From positions 22,291,321 to 22,355,320 of the forward strand of contig CM063109.1 in the NCBI GenBank assembly GCA_031841125.1: a DNA stretch of 64,000 bases. The letters run 5' to 3'. The notes below the pieces were generated by a model that saw only the letters and a program-made list of their open reading frames with translations, was not told the DNA's origin and searched no databases. A program made the position numbers and the translations under genes. Of this stretch, positions 41,606 through 52,496 are shown in pieces (within the stretch, counting starts at the first letter, position 1; each line of letters opens with the position of its first letter). This DNA comes from Acanthococcus lagerstroemiae (Eukaryota > Arthropoda > Insecta > Hemiptera > Eriococcidae).

Positions 41606-42568
41606 CTATCTTTCTTTTCCTATGCAACGTATCCAGTTGAGTACTTTTACTCCCCATCTGTTGCTATCCACCCTCGCCAGATGCAGCACATATTTCCACT
41701 TTAATTGTTTGACATTATATCCTATATCCCCGCCTCCAATTATTTCGTATAGTTTTGTATTTGAGATTTTGTCTACCCATCGCAGTCCTAGAAGTTTCCT
41801 CAACATATATCTGAACGTAATTTGTAGCTTCACCATTTGCTTTCCTGTAAGGGACCAGGTTTGCGCTCCATACTTGAGGGCTGATACCATTGAGCTATTT
41901 AGTATTTCCATTTTGAGGGCGGTGTTGAAATTCCGGCAAAAAATAGATTTTAATGCCCAGAAGTTGTTCCGCCCCTTTTTAAAACGCCTCATAATTTCTT
42001 TGTTACCTCTTTCTTCGAAACTAATAATCTGTCCCACAGATATTCGATTTCTGTTACCTCTTCTATCTCTTGCCCATCGATTATCCGATTTTTCCTTTCC
42101 CCTCTTCCGATTATTTTTGATTGGCTGACATTCAGATTGAGGCCAGCTTTTTTGCATTACCTCAATAGCGCTTCTGCCATTTTCTTCAACTCCTTACTAT
42201 TTTCTGCAAATAAGATAATATCGTTTGGCGTACCTTAAATTACTTCGAAATTCTCCATTTATTTTTAGTCCCCTTCTTTTCCACTTCAGATTACGAAATA
42301 CTTCTTCCAGAATGCAGTTGAAGAGGTCTGGCGACAAGGTATCCCCTTATCAAACCCCCTCCCAATTTTGAATTCCCTCCCTTTGCTTTTAAGGCTGGCT
42401 CTTGCACTCGAATTTGCATATCAATTCTACACGGTACGACTTTAATAAGCCAACTTTCAATTCCCTTATTTTCCAGTGCTTTTAACATAAATTTATGATC
42501 CACTGAATTAAATGCCTTATGAAAGCCTATGCAAAGCATTTCAATTTCTACATCATATTCATGTGTTT
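41606..42568 (-). pseudogene. LINE ORF2, 3' half (split element)
   Basis: Minus strand from 42,568 down: THEYDVEIEMLCIGFHKAFN (palm motif A region), then a diverged FAEN in place of FADD at ~42,215-42,225, then the thumb/connection text VSALKYGAQTWSLTGKQM, RYMLRKLLGLRWVDKI, and the C-terminal KWKYVLHLARVDSNRWGVKV and VLNWIR. Several stops and shifts. It starts exactly where the 5' half at 50,475-51,450 leaves off, on the same strand, so both are read as one LINE split by the 42,569-50,472 insertion. Confidence 0.85.
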
Positions 42569-43083
42569 TACCGACTTTTCTACAGAAAAGTCAGGTATTA
42601 TACCCGTCACAGCTGTCGATATGGGGGTGGGGGCAATGTTTTTTTACGTTTCAGAGTGTGTAGAATGCAACTGTAATGGTGGCTGAATTTCAGGTTTCCT
42701 TATATATATGTATATATATATATATATATACGGACAAAATTTGTAGCACGAAAATCTCAAAAAGTAATGAATCAATTGATTCCAAAGTTTGGTATATTAC
42801 GGAGAAGTACCTGAAATTGTGCCCGTTGAAGTTTGATGATAATTGGTCGAGTCGTTCATGAGTTTTCCTCAATTTAAGGTCAGAATAAAGAGCGCCCGTA
42901 GATGCCGAATTGACTACGCGGTGCGCTCCGTTTAGTTGGACCCGATACTGTAGGTATACTACAGGGTCACTCATAAGTCGCTCAATCGTCAGTGTTACCA
43001 CATTCCACCAAGTTTTGCTATTCATTTGTTTTGTTATCTTTGTACAATGTGATATACCTTTTCACCGGCTTTACAAAGAAAAG
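42569..43083 (+). repeat. ~500-bp dispersed repeat, copy 1
   Basis: From ACCGACTTTTCTACAGAAAAG to TTTACAAAGAAAAG, nearly identical to 48,275-49,112 without that copy's internal insertion. Shared blocks include ACCCGTCACAGCTGTCGATA, AAATCTCAAAAAGTAATG and CGTTTAGTTGGACCCGATAC. The main differences are a TA microsatellite here (42,703-42,730) against a TGTA one in copy 2. No recognisable protein; class unknown. Confidence 0.92.
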
Positions 43084-43259
43084 GAGCTGTTTTCTTCTTT
43101 TCGTTCTTTTTTTTTCCTCTCGTTTACTTCTTTTGATATTATATTTTTTTTATATAAGATTTCTTTTTGGGAGATATAAGTTTTGCTTTATTGTTATATC
43201 CATTCACAATAATTTTTCCCTTTTGTATTTAATTTGATTCTTAGACGTTCTTTTTGAAC

Positions 43260-43925
43260 CTGTTTAGCTGTTTTTTTCATTTCTAATACGATTTCATAAT
43301 TTTTTTATTTTATTTTTTGCAGGGATGACAAACGAAACAATTTTTTTTCGTTTTGTTATTTTCAACATTTTTCGTTTTTCATGAGCGATTTTTCGTTTGG
43401 TTTTCCGTTTTGTTTACTTCAGACCGGTATTCACTCGTTTTGTTTCTAACCAGGGCTGGCAAACGAAATCTTTTTTTAGGCTTTTTCGTTTCGTTTTTCG
43501 TTTTTCGATACTTCAAATGTTTTTTTCCGTTTCATTTTTCGGTGTTTCAATATCCCAATTTTTTTCCCCGTTTCGTTTTTCGTTTACCGTTTCTTCATTT
43601 TTGCCCAACATTTTCCGTTATTCCGTTACCGTTACGCTGGATTTACACCAAAGTTATAAGAATAATGCTAGTGACAAGTACGTTACAGTTAAAATATGAA
43701 GGTAGAATTAACAAGTATGCTTATACCATTTCATTATCATTTGTCAAACCTAGAAATAATCGCGACTTTTTCGTTTCGTTTTTCGTTTACTGTTTCTTCA
43801 TTTTTGCCCAAAATTTTCCGTTATTCTGTTATTTCGTTTTCGTTACCGTTTTGCCAGCCCCGTTTCTAACAAAACTAAACCATTTCGTTATCATTTCGAT
43901 TTTTTCATGTCATTCCCTACGGGCA
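43260..43925 (+). repeat. CGTTTCGTTTT-rich repeat, copy with nested MITE
   Basis: Matches 47,240-47,510 from TTTAGCTGTTTTTTTCATTT through GATGACAAACGAAACA to TTTCATGTCATT. The copy at 47.3 kb lacks the nested 412-bp element and preserves the empty insertion site. Confidence 0.85.
43451..43862. mobile_element. hAT MITE with 8-bp duplication and an empty-site paralogue
   Basis: Ends CAGGGCTGGCAAACGAAA and TTTTGCCAGCCCCG are inverted with one or two differences. Flanked by TTTCTAAC on both sides (43,443-43,450 and 43,863-43,870). The paralogous repeat at ~47,435-47,460 has the single-copy site TTTATAAC, confirming the borders. Non-coding. Confidence 0.93.
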
Positions 43926-46900
43926 AAATACCGCCGGGCGGAACGCGGGAGATAATGTGAGACCGATGAAACCGCGCGATTTTTCAACTTACCAGAAAAC
44001 GCGCGTTTTTCAACTTCCTAGAAAACGCGCGATTTTCAACTTATTAAAAAACGCCAAGTAACCAAGCGTTCTTTATATGAGAGCGTTTATGTGACGTTTG
44101 TAAAACGCCTCTTTTCTAATAAATTTAAAAACGCTCCTTCCGATTATTTCTTAAAAAAACGCCCTTACAAATAATTTTCAAAAGCGCTTCTTTTCAGTAC
44201 TTTTTAAGAAAAAATAATTAAATAGAAATTAAATATGCAAAAATTATATTAAATATTAATAGGAAAACAAATTGATAAAAAAAAATAAATAAAAAATAAG
44301 CATAGGAACACACATCGTTTCAAAAATGTAGGTAAACATTTTTCATAAACTAGTCAACCATAAAATAACTAAAATGTCCATTACAACAATGATAAAAAAT
44401 GTTAAGAATTGAAAACGACGAAGAAATAAACATTGTGCATTATAAATTTTAATACTTATACAGTGACGCATTCATTTTTCTCTTCTAATAATTTTAAACA
44501 TAAGAAAACTGCAATAAATATTAAATGAAGAGTGGTAATAATAAAAAGAAATGTCAGGTGTATTTAATATACTATAAATTGCGTGTATCAGTGTTCGGAA
44601 TTGAAATTGGAAAGTATAAATGAATCTTTTAAAATTAGAATAAAAAAAAAATACAGCAATACAGCGTCCTAATATTACCAGTACGCTGCTCCAATGACGA
44701 TTGACTTGACACCACTTCATGTTGTTCATCACTGTTTTCAAGGTTCTTTTTGGCGGCTGAAAAGAAAAAAATGAATGAATAAATGAATGAACAATTTAAA
44801 AATTGTGTTGCACCTCCTGCTTCCTTTCTCTCTTCTAGCTTTTTCGCCCTGGTTATCGCATTCTGCCAGTACTTCAGCCAGTTGGCTACCTCTTGCTCCA
44901 AGCCAGAATGAAAGTTGTACTCTTACTGTAAGAAGACGATTGTGTCGCTTTGTCCGAAAATATAGTCCGCTCAGTACCTATAAGTTGACGCTCGTAGTTT
45001 CGTATCAAGTTGTCAGGTTTACTCAAACTAAAACACTCCTGTTTTACCAGGTAAGCGCGTCACCCTAGCGTTGGTCGACTCCGAGCAGGAGCAAATTAAA
45101 TGAGTTGGTTCATGAAAAAAGCAGTTCGCGAAATTATTCCGAGTAAAAACCATCTGCTCACTGCTCTGTAATTCTGGTTCAAGTTTAACTGTGTAATACA
45201 CAAGCTTCTGCCAGAAAGGTCCTCATTTGTAAAAGGATTCAGCTGAATTTGAATGAATCGCAGGGTATAATAGAGTAATGCATGCGGTTCATACTATTGA
45301 GAAAGAGGAGTTCCCTGCTGTATCTGTCCTAAGACAGCTAGAACCGCGTGTATTTCAACGCACAGAATTCTGCATGTACATCATCAAATGGAAGGATCAG
45401 ATTTATGATTGTTGAGAGAAAGAGAACAGCGTAGATATGAGTAACACTCAGGTTTTGTATTTCAACAAGCGATATCGCAGTATTTCGTCTTCACAGATAT
45501 CTGGCAACGTTATATTCGCAGATTTCTTTTCAGGTCACTCAGTTTTTTCTTCTCCCACAATACATAAGTATATTATGAATCAACGTTACACACTTTTTAT
45601 TTTTTTTTGATATACCGTTCAAAAACAAAAGGTTTTCGTTGGTGTACCTAGACCAGCTACATAATCCGAGATCCATGGTCAGTGATAATTATTCTCAATT
45701 ACAAAAAGTCAAAAACCTTATAGCAAAATTTTTAGTGTTAAAAACGCTATGAAACCCGACCATCTTGGTTAAATTTGTTCCATATGTTCAATTTCAGATT
45801 TCTTCTATCATAACACTCAGCGAAAAATGCACCGAACTACAAAGTACAAACTTTTATAAGAAGTCTTAGTCAGGATACCCGTACAAACACAATATCTTCT
45901 TTCGCTCTTAGTACAAATCAGTTGTTCTATGTTCTATTCGTTATTCGTGAACCGAGCAAGGAATAGTTGATCTCGAACCTGATCGCTGCGACACTTCTCT
46001 CTTTACTGATAAAGAACAATCCGGAGCAACATATTGGAGCAGTGAGCAGATTAAAAACCCTAGTTCGCTAAAAGAGCAAGAGTAGTTGGAGTTGGTTCAG
46101 CAAATGAGCAAGGAATTGCCATTCCTATACACGCAATGACGATCAGGGTTGGAACCATTCATTCTAGGCGGTATATAAACCAGATTTTGTTTCATGTTTT
46201 TATCTCATTTCTATGCCGAAGTATGTAATTTGAAACTCTTTTTACAAACGGCAGTTTCCTAGACTCCCACTATTTCTATACCACTTCTATGTAACGAATT
46301 AACAGGACGAATCTGAATGTGGGAGGTGTTTTGTTATTCAAAATATGTAAACTGAAGATCCCTGAAACACACAAGTTCTTCAGCGTTGCAGGACAAAATA
46401 CGAGTGTCAACTTATACAGGGCGATATTATGTACGTGCTCTTAGAAATAAATTTTCTCTCTAATTCGTACTCACTATAATGAATCGACATTGCAATCTAA
46501 TATCGCACTTACTTACACATTTTAAAGATATTGTACGTATTATACATAGTTCTTACCGTGTTCGTTCTGAGAATCATCCTCCATATGGTTATTTAAATGA
46601 TATGCATCACAGAATAATACATGGAAACTTAAATAAACCACGACTGTTGTTTTTCGTTTCACAATTTCAGCATTTCAGGCTACAAGTCACAGCCTCACAG
46701 ATAACCGCAGTAACGGTTTCACGTTATCAATAATTTAATCTGCGCGCGCAGATGTATGTGGAAAACGCCACGAAATTATAATAATTCGGACGTTTTCGAA
46801 CCTGTTCATATTCGCGCGTATAACATCATGCGCGCAAAACGTACGATTTCCTATGTATAACAATTACAGAAAACGCTCTCTTTCTTAAAAAAGGGGCATT

Positions 46901-47167
46901 TTAGTGATATGAGAGAATACGCGCGCTGAACATTTCTTATGAATCTGCGCGTAAATTAAGAACTGATGAAACGCCCGGCAAATTTCCCCATCTTTACTTC
47001 TCTAAAACGCCCATTTTTGTAACATGAAGAAATTCGCACGTTGAATGTTTTCAAAAAGCAATGGCTAATGCGCGCGTAATTAAAAAGTTGTTAAAACTGC
47101 CAGTAAAATTTTCAAGGTTCTAAGTGATTTAAAAAGCGCTCTTCGAAGGCGGAGTTTTGTCAGCAGG
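43926..47167. other. Non-coding interior of the composite insertion
   Basis: 43,955-44,045 holds three to four copies of a ~28-bp unit with AAAACGCGCG and TTTTCAACTT. CGCG-rich text recurs at 46,740-47,160. 45,070-46,150 begins and ends with related phrases (CCGAGCAGGAGCAAATTAAA; GAGCAGTGAGCAGATTAAAA), perhaps another decayed element. No gene is supported. Confidence 0.35.
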
Positions 47168-47575
47168 GTTGAGTACAATACAGATATTAGTTCAAAGGAT
47201 TAATGATTCTCATGCGTTTCAGAAACTGACGTAATTTTAATTTAGCTGTTTTTTTCATTTCTAGTACGATTTCATAATTTTTTTTTTTTTTTTTTTTTTT
47301 TTTTTGCAAGGATGGCAAACGAAACAGGTTTTTTCGTTTTGTTAAATCGTTTCGTTATTTTCAACATTTTCGGTTTTTCATGAGCGATTTATCGTTTGGT
47401 TTTCCGTTTCGTTTATTTCAGACCAGTGTTCATTCGTTTTGTTTATAACGAAACTGAATCATTTCGTTATCATTTCGTTTTTTGTTTTTTTTTCATGTCA
47501 TTGGGTACAATACAGATATTAGTTCAAAGGATTAATTATTCCCCAGCGTTTCAGAAACTGATGTAACTTTAATTT
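47168..47575. repeat. Direct repeat flanking the 47.3-kb repeat copy
   Basis: GTACAATACAGATATTAGTT with ~50 further bases at 47,173-47,240 is repeated at 47,505-47,575. The ~270 bp between are the CGTTTCG-rich repeat. A ~335-bp tandem duplication, or a very long target duplication, explains it. Confidence 0.8.
47240..47510 (+). repeat. CGTTTCGTTTT-rich repeat, copy with empty site
   Basis: Second copy of the 43,260-43,925 repeat, lacking the nested hAT MITE. Contains a ~27-base T-run at 47,279-47,305. Confidence 0.85.
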
Positions 47576-47781
47576 TCATTCATAGTATCTTTCATTTTTT
47601 GTACTTTTCAGTCACGATTCGTGAAAAACAGTAATAAGATTCACAATGATTAATTTTAATTTATTATATGATAAAAAGTAAAAACGTTGGAAATTCTCTG
47701 TGATTCAGTTTAGTTTTTTCGTGTTTATTTTTATAATAATAATAATAATAATATTATTTTTAAAAGTTGAGATTATTTTTT

Positions 47782-47837
47782 ATTTATATAATTTAAATAT
47801 AAAATATTAATTTGTGAAGTTAAAGATTTATGTAAAT
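47782..47837 (+). pseudogene. trnH: Nuclear copy of mitochondrial trnH
   Basis: A mitochondrial-type tRNA: acceptor stem ATTTATA / TGTAAAT (7 pairs, one G-T) and an anticodon loop TTGTGAA giving anticodon GTG (His), with TTAA/TTAA stem bases. It is directly followed by nad5-like sequence, the order found in most arthropod mitochondrial genomes when read on the strand that codes nad5. In the nucleus it is a fossil, not a gene. Confidence 0.7.
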
Positions 47838-48240
47838 AGTTTTTATTAATTATATTTTTTATGTAATAATTTTTATTTTAATAAATATTTTATTTATTAT
47901 TTTTAATTTAAAATTTATTTTAATTTTTAATTTTAAATTTAATTTTATAATAAATTAAATTTTTTTTAAATTTGATAAATCTAATTTATTATTTATATTA
48001 ATTATTTTAGTAATTTATTTTTAAATTAAAATTTATAATCACGTTTATTTAATAGATAAAAAATATGAGTTACTATTATTTTTATTTATTATAATATTAT
48101 ATTAATTTTAATTTCAAGATTCAATTTATAAAATTTAATAATATGATGAGATTTATTAGGATTAACTTCATTTATATTAGTAATTTATTATAATTCAAAT
48201 TTTGTTTTAGTTTTTAGAATATTAATTATACTTATTTACG
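47838..48240 (+). pseudogene. nad5: Nuclear copy of mitochondrial nad5, 5' part
   Basis: Extremely AT-rich. With the invertebrate mitochondrial code (TGA = Trp, ATA = Met), 48,135-48,200 reads WDLLGLTSFMLVIYYNS, the conserved NADH dehydrogenase 5 segment. Upstream text gives the expected hydrophobic N-terminus with shifts and stops. A start may overlap the trnH end by two bases. Only about the first 130 codons are present; the piece ends near 48,240, 35 bp before the ~500-bp repeat copy. Confidence 0.8.
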
Positions 48241-48274
48241 AATCGCGAGGAAAAGCTCCATGGGATTCGTGAGG

Positions 48275-49112
48275 TACCGACTTTTCTACAGAAAAGTCAG
48301 GTATTACAAGGTGTCTACAAGAATGGAAATATATAAATTCCTGACTTTTTTCAAACTTTTTTTCCCTCTTCCTTAAAACTTTACATTATAGACAGTATAT
48401 ATTAATGAACTGAAATTTGAAGTTGATTTTTGGGTGAAAGCATTTGGAAGGTGTGTTCACAGATATACATATTGAGTGCTGAAGTAAAATTAAACGACGA
48501 AAAAAATTTTCCGTAAGTTCATTTTTTGTTTTTTTCCAAACTTCTTAAAAATATTGTTGAATTTCCTGACTATTTACAAACTTCCTGACCTACTTTTCAA
48601 ATTCCTGACTTTTTCCAAACTTTCCAAATTTTCCAAACCTATAGACACCTTGTATTATACCCGTCACAGCTGTCGATATGGGGGTGGAGGCAATGTTTTT
48701 TTTACGTTTCAGAGTGTGTAGAATGTATGTATGTGTGTATGTATGCATTTATGTATGTACGGACAAAATTTGTAGCACGAAAATCTCAAAAAGTAATGAA
48801 TCAATTAATTCCAAAGTTTGGTATATTATGGAGAAGTACCTGAAATTGTGCCCGTTGAAGTTTGATGATAATTGGTCGAGTCGTTCATGAGTTTTCCTCA
48901 ATTTAAGGTCAGAATAAAGAGCGCCCGTAGATGCCGAATTGACGACGCGGTGCGCTCCGTTTAGTTGGACCCGATACTGTAGGTATACTACAGGGTCACT
49001 CATAAGTCGCTCAATCGTCAGTGTTACCACATTCCACCAAGTTTTGCTATCCATTTGTTTTGTTATCTTTGTACAATGTGATATACCTTTTCACCGACTT
49101 TACAAATAAAAG
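48275..49112 (+). repeat. ~500-bp dispersed repeat, copy 2 (with nested MITE)
   Basis: Same element as 42,569-43,083, interrupted at 48,307-48,652. It lies between the two mitochondrial pieces. Confidence 0.92.
48307..48652. mobile_element. 346-bp MITE with 11-bp inverted ends and empty-site paralogue
   Basis: CAAGGTGTCTA and TAGACACCTTG are perfect inverted ends. TATTA is present on both sides (48,302-48,306 and 48,653-48,657) but only once at the same place in copy 1 (near 42,596-42,602), which proves the insertion and gives a 5-bp (or longer, overlapping) duplication. The interior repeats TTCCTGACTTTTT and CCAAACTT motifs. Superfamily not settled. Confidence 0.92.
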
Positions 49113-49620
49113 AGATACAAATAATTAAATTATAAATTAATAAAATGATTATAAGTATCACTAAAAAAATTAATATAGTTAATCTATAAAATCATTATTC
49201 ATAATCCTAATTTTAATAATAATTTTTATATCAAGAATTATAATAATAATTTCTTATATTATCATAAATTCTCAAAATTATAAAATTACATTTAATAATA
49301 TTTTTATATTAATAATTTTACAAATAATATTTATTAAAAAACTAATTTTATTTAATAAAATAAAAAATTCAATAATTTTTATGAAAGAAAAAAAATTTAT
49401 AAAATTGATAAATTTAATTATAATAAAAATAATTTTAGTATTAATAATTCGAATAATTATTTTTATTAACCTAATTAATCTATTAATAATTAAAAATAAA
49501 TATTTTATTTAAAAAATGTATAATATTTTTAATATTCTTTAATTTCCAAAATTAATATTAATTCTAAATTAACTTAAAATATTATTAATAATGAAATTAA
49601 TTAAAAATTTTATTAATATT
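49113..49620 (+). pseudogene. nad6: Nuclear copy of mitochondrial DNA, probably nad6
   Basis: AT-only text that with the mitochondrial code gives a long Met/Ile/Phe-rich hydrophobic frame from ~49,198 to a stop near 49,510, placed just before cob as nad6 is in most arthropods. The sequence is too degenerate for motif proof; position is the main argument. Confidence 0.45.
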
Positions 49621-49639
49621 AAAACCCCTTCAAATTTTT

Positions 49640-49985
49640 TTTTGAAATATTGGAATTCTAATTAATCCTAATTTATTTAATAATTATGATAATTTTAATA
49701 TAATAAATTATTTTAAAACCCCAAATCATATTGAACCTGAATGATACTTTTTATTTTTTTATTCTATTCTTCGATCAATTGAAAATAAATTATCAGGATT
49801 ACTTAGTTTTAGTTTTTATTTCTATCATTCTTATTTTTATACTACCTAAATTTATAAATAATAAATTTCAATCAAATAAATTTATTCCTATAGTAAAAAT
49901 TATTTTATGAATTTTTTTAAATATTATTATTTCTATTAGATATTTAGGAACAAAAATTATAGAATTCCCTTTTAATTTAATTAAT
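49640..49985 (+). pseudogene. cob: Nuclear copy of mitochondrial cob (cytochrome b), 3' part
   Basis: With TGA as Trp, 49,720-49,800 reads TPNHIEPEWYFLFFYSILRS, the conserved cytochrome b quinol-site region (PEWYF). After a shift near 49,815, LPKFMNNKFQ and IILWIF continue the C-terminal end to a stop at ~49,985. The N-terminal two thirds are missing. It is in the same direction as the nad6-like text. Confidence 0.85.
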
Positions 49986-50129
49986 TAAATTTTAATTATT
50001 ATATTTTTCTTAATAATTAATTTAGTAAATTTAATTAACAAATTTTAAATTTTTTTTTAAATTAATAAAAAATTATTTTGAAAATAATTTTAAAAAATTA
50101 ATTTAAAACTAAAAACTATAACCTAAATT

Positions 50130-50335
50130 AATTAAATTTTTATAAAAAAACTAAATAAATCCTTTCCTACTAAATTTAATTATTAAAATTTAAAAGATAA
50201 AATCCAACCTAATTTACATCGGTTTAAATCAAATCATGTAAATATTATAATAAGTCAAACAGACTTACAAATTCATATTTCTATTATAAAAATTTATTTA
50301 CTTCTTCAACTGCTTCTTTCATGATTAATATATGA
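50130..50335 (-). pseudogene. rrnL: Nuclear copy of mitochondrial rrnL (16S), 3' end
   Basis: 50,217-50,275 carries the conserved 3' part of arthropod 16S rRNA in the complement sense: CGGTTTAAATCAAATCATGT, then GTCAAACAGACTTAC. cob and rrnL have the relative orientation usual in arthropods, but nad1, which should lie between them, is absent (only ~150 bp separate them), so the insert is rearranged or deleted. Confidence 0.75.
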
Positions 50336-50472
50336 TTTCATAAGTTTGTGTTATATGGGTTACATCCAGAGTACTTAACTTTCATTATTTCATTAATTCG
50401 TCAGAATATATTTTGCTTAAATGATAAGTAGCTCGAAAAGTCGGTTCTGCTTTCGCTGCTGCGAAAGCTTTT

Positions 50473-51450
50473 TTTTCAATAATTTGGTTCACAACGAAAA
50501 TATTCTCTCCAGTTGAGAAGCCTTTTCTGAATTCCGTCTGTTCATTCCCCTGATGATTTAAATCCAAATGGTTATACATACGTCTTTTTAAGACTACCAT
50601 AAATACTTTACAGATGTTCGATGTTGAGCATATTGGCTTGTAATTTTCAATGAGTTCCTTCTCCCACATGTTTTTGTACCTATAATAGTATTATTTCGAC
50701 TAAGTTTCTCTGTTTAGGACATATTTTCAAAATTAGAATTTTGTTAAATATTTTAGCCAGGTGTGGCACTCTCTGATCGCCAAACCTTTTCGGCATTTCG
50801 TTCGTGATTCCATCTGGTCCTGGGGCTATGTCATTTTTCAGTCTATTTAGTACGTATTCCACTTCTCTCTCCATTATTTCCGGGATTCCTTCCTCTTTTC
50901 ACCCTCCAGTTTTTGCTATTTTTGTTAGCTCGTTTCGCTCGCGGTAAAAGTCCTTGTAAAAACTTGTTGCTGCCTCTACAATTTCTTCTTGATTTTGAGT
51001 TACTTTTCCTGTCTGATCATTTAGCATAAACATAACATCTCTCCCGCCACCGAGTTCGGGCCTAACTTTTTTAGTGGACCAAAGTTCTTCCAAAATATCT
51101 TGAATTTTTTCCTAATTATATTTTTTAATACCTTCTCTAACATTTTTCTTCACCAATTTTTGCATTTTAGTTAGCTCAGTTTTGTCCAATGGTGTTTTAT
51201 TTATATTTTTCCAAGGGTTATTCTTCCTGACTCGAGAGTCTGTTTTGAAAGCTTATCCCTGGTTTTCGCTTCAACCGTGTTTTTTAAAGCTTGGACCATA
51301 CTGTCGTAGAAATTTTCCTCGACTTTCATTTCTCCTAGCACTGATTTTAGTTTCTGGCGTGCATCCTCTTTCTTTCTGACTGGGATGATCCGTCTTCCTC
51401 CCATCATGAAAAGGTTACGCATACGTCTAGGACCTCGCATATCAAGTTTC
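50473..51450 (-). pseudogene. LINE ORF2, 5' half (split element)
   Basis: Minus strand from ~51,400 down: linker region (RRIIPVRKKEDARQKLKSVL, KSVLGEMKVEENFYDSMVQ), DVMFMLNDQTGKV, EAATSFYKDFYRERNEL, then the start of reverse transcriptase with APGPDGITNEMPKRFGDQRV, YKPICSTSNICKVF and FRKGFSTGENIFVVNQIIEK. It stops at ~50,473 just before motif A; the continuation is at 42,568. Broken by stops. No endonuclease domain upstream; instead 164-bp tandem repeats begin. Confidence 0.85.
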
Positions 51451-52095
51451 AACTATCCCCGTTTACTACAGTTCTTTTTAGCATTCTATATGCTTTTACT
51501 ACTGGGTATGCTTGAGCAAAACCGTTACGAAAACCGTAACGCTCCCCCGACACAAATTCAGTGGTTGACATTTCCATGGAAATTTATTTTAGCATTTTAT
51601 ATGCTTTTACTACTGAGTATACTTGAGTGAAAACAAAGCTCCCCCCGTCACGCTCCCTCGACACGAACTCCGTGGTTAACATTTGCTGCGCCCATCATGG
51701 CTACATTCTGCAGCCGTGTCGTTAATAGATTTTTTTTTACAAAACCTCAGTATCACCCACGCGTGGATGACAACCGTGGGCTCAAGAGAATCTTGGGGAA
51801 CGGAGAAACTATCTCCCATCAAAAAGAGTGTGCATACGTCTAGGACTTCGTGTACCAACTTTCAGCCATCCTCGTTTACTACAGCTCCGCTACAGCTGTT
51901 TTACAAAACCTCTGAATCACCCACCAGTGGGTGACAGCCGCGGGCTCACGGGAGTCTCAGAGAGTGGGGGTACCTATCTCCCATCAAACAAGTTTAGGCA
52001 ATCTGGGACCTCGCATACCAAATTCCAGTTATCCCCGTTCACTACAACCCACGCTAAAGCTCTTTTACAAAACCTTAGTACTACCCACCAGCGGT
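51400..52095. repeat. 164-bp tandem repeats next to the LINE 5' side
   Basis: ACAAAACCT recurs at 51,739, 51,903 and 52,067, exactly 164 bp apart each time, with matching flanks (CACCCACCAGTGGGTGACAG-type text and CTATCTCCCATCAAA). A partial unit lies at ~51,403-51,470. Separately, 51,475-51,530 and 51,588-51,640 are a diverged pair (TTTTAGCATTYTATATGCTT). They lie on the 5' side of the minus-strand LINE, as promoter monomers of some LINEs do. Confidence 0.8.
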
Positions 52096-52496
52096 GAGTG
52101 GCATGTCATTGTTTTGAATGCTACACTAGAAAATAGCCCGGCACTTAACGTTAAGGTGGTATTCGATTTTTCCCGTAGGAAGAGTGTGGAAGTTAAAATC
52201 CAGAATGATCCCCGAAATCGAGTTAAGCGACCTTAAAAACTTATAAATCGAATTCCATCACAAAAAAACAACCATTATTCGGTCTCAGCCCTCGTTACTG
52301 CTCATCAGGGAATCGGATCGAAGGATTACTACCAAAATCGAATTTCGGCGATTTCGGTCAAAATTTCATGTATGTTTTCCGTAAGAATGAGAGGGGGCTT
52401 GTGGCACGGGTTCCCTTAATCCAATCAACCCGAAACGTTGCATGATTTTTTTCTGATTTAAAAAAAAATCATTTCAGGAGGGGAACTCGAGGAAGT

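Larger units (their letters stand above)
42569..50472. mobile_element. 7.9-kb composite insertion inside a LINE
   Basis: Begins TACCGACTTTTCTACAG at 42,569. Near its other side it has GAAAAGTCGGT (50,435-50,445), an inverted match to the left end, followed by a hairpin GCTTTCGCTGCTGCGAAAGC (50,449-50,468). LINE text resumes at ~50,473. It contains two copies of a ~500-bp repeat, several hAT-type repeats, two mitochondrial pieces and no complete gene. Whether it moved as one unit or grew by successive insertion is open. Confidence 0.6.

Noticed and set aside
43353..43955. 200-codon Phe-rich plus-strand frame
   Set aside because: It runs across a T-rich repeat and a nested hAT MITE whose borders are proven, so it cannot be an ancestral gene.
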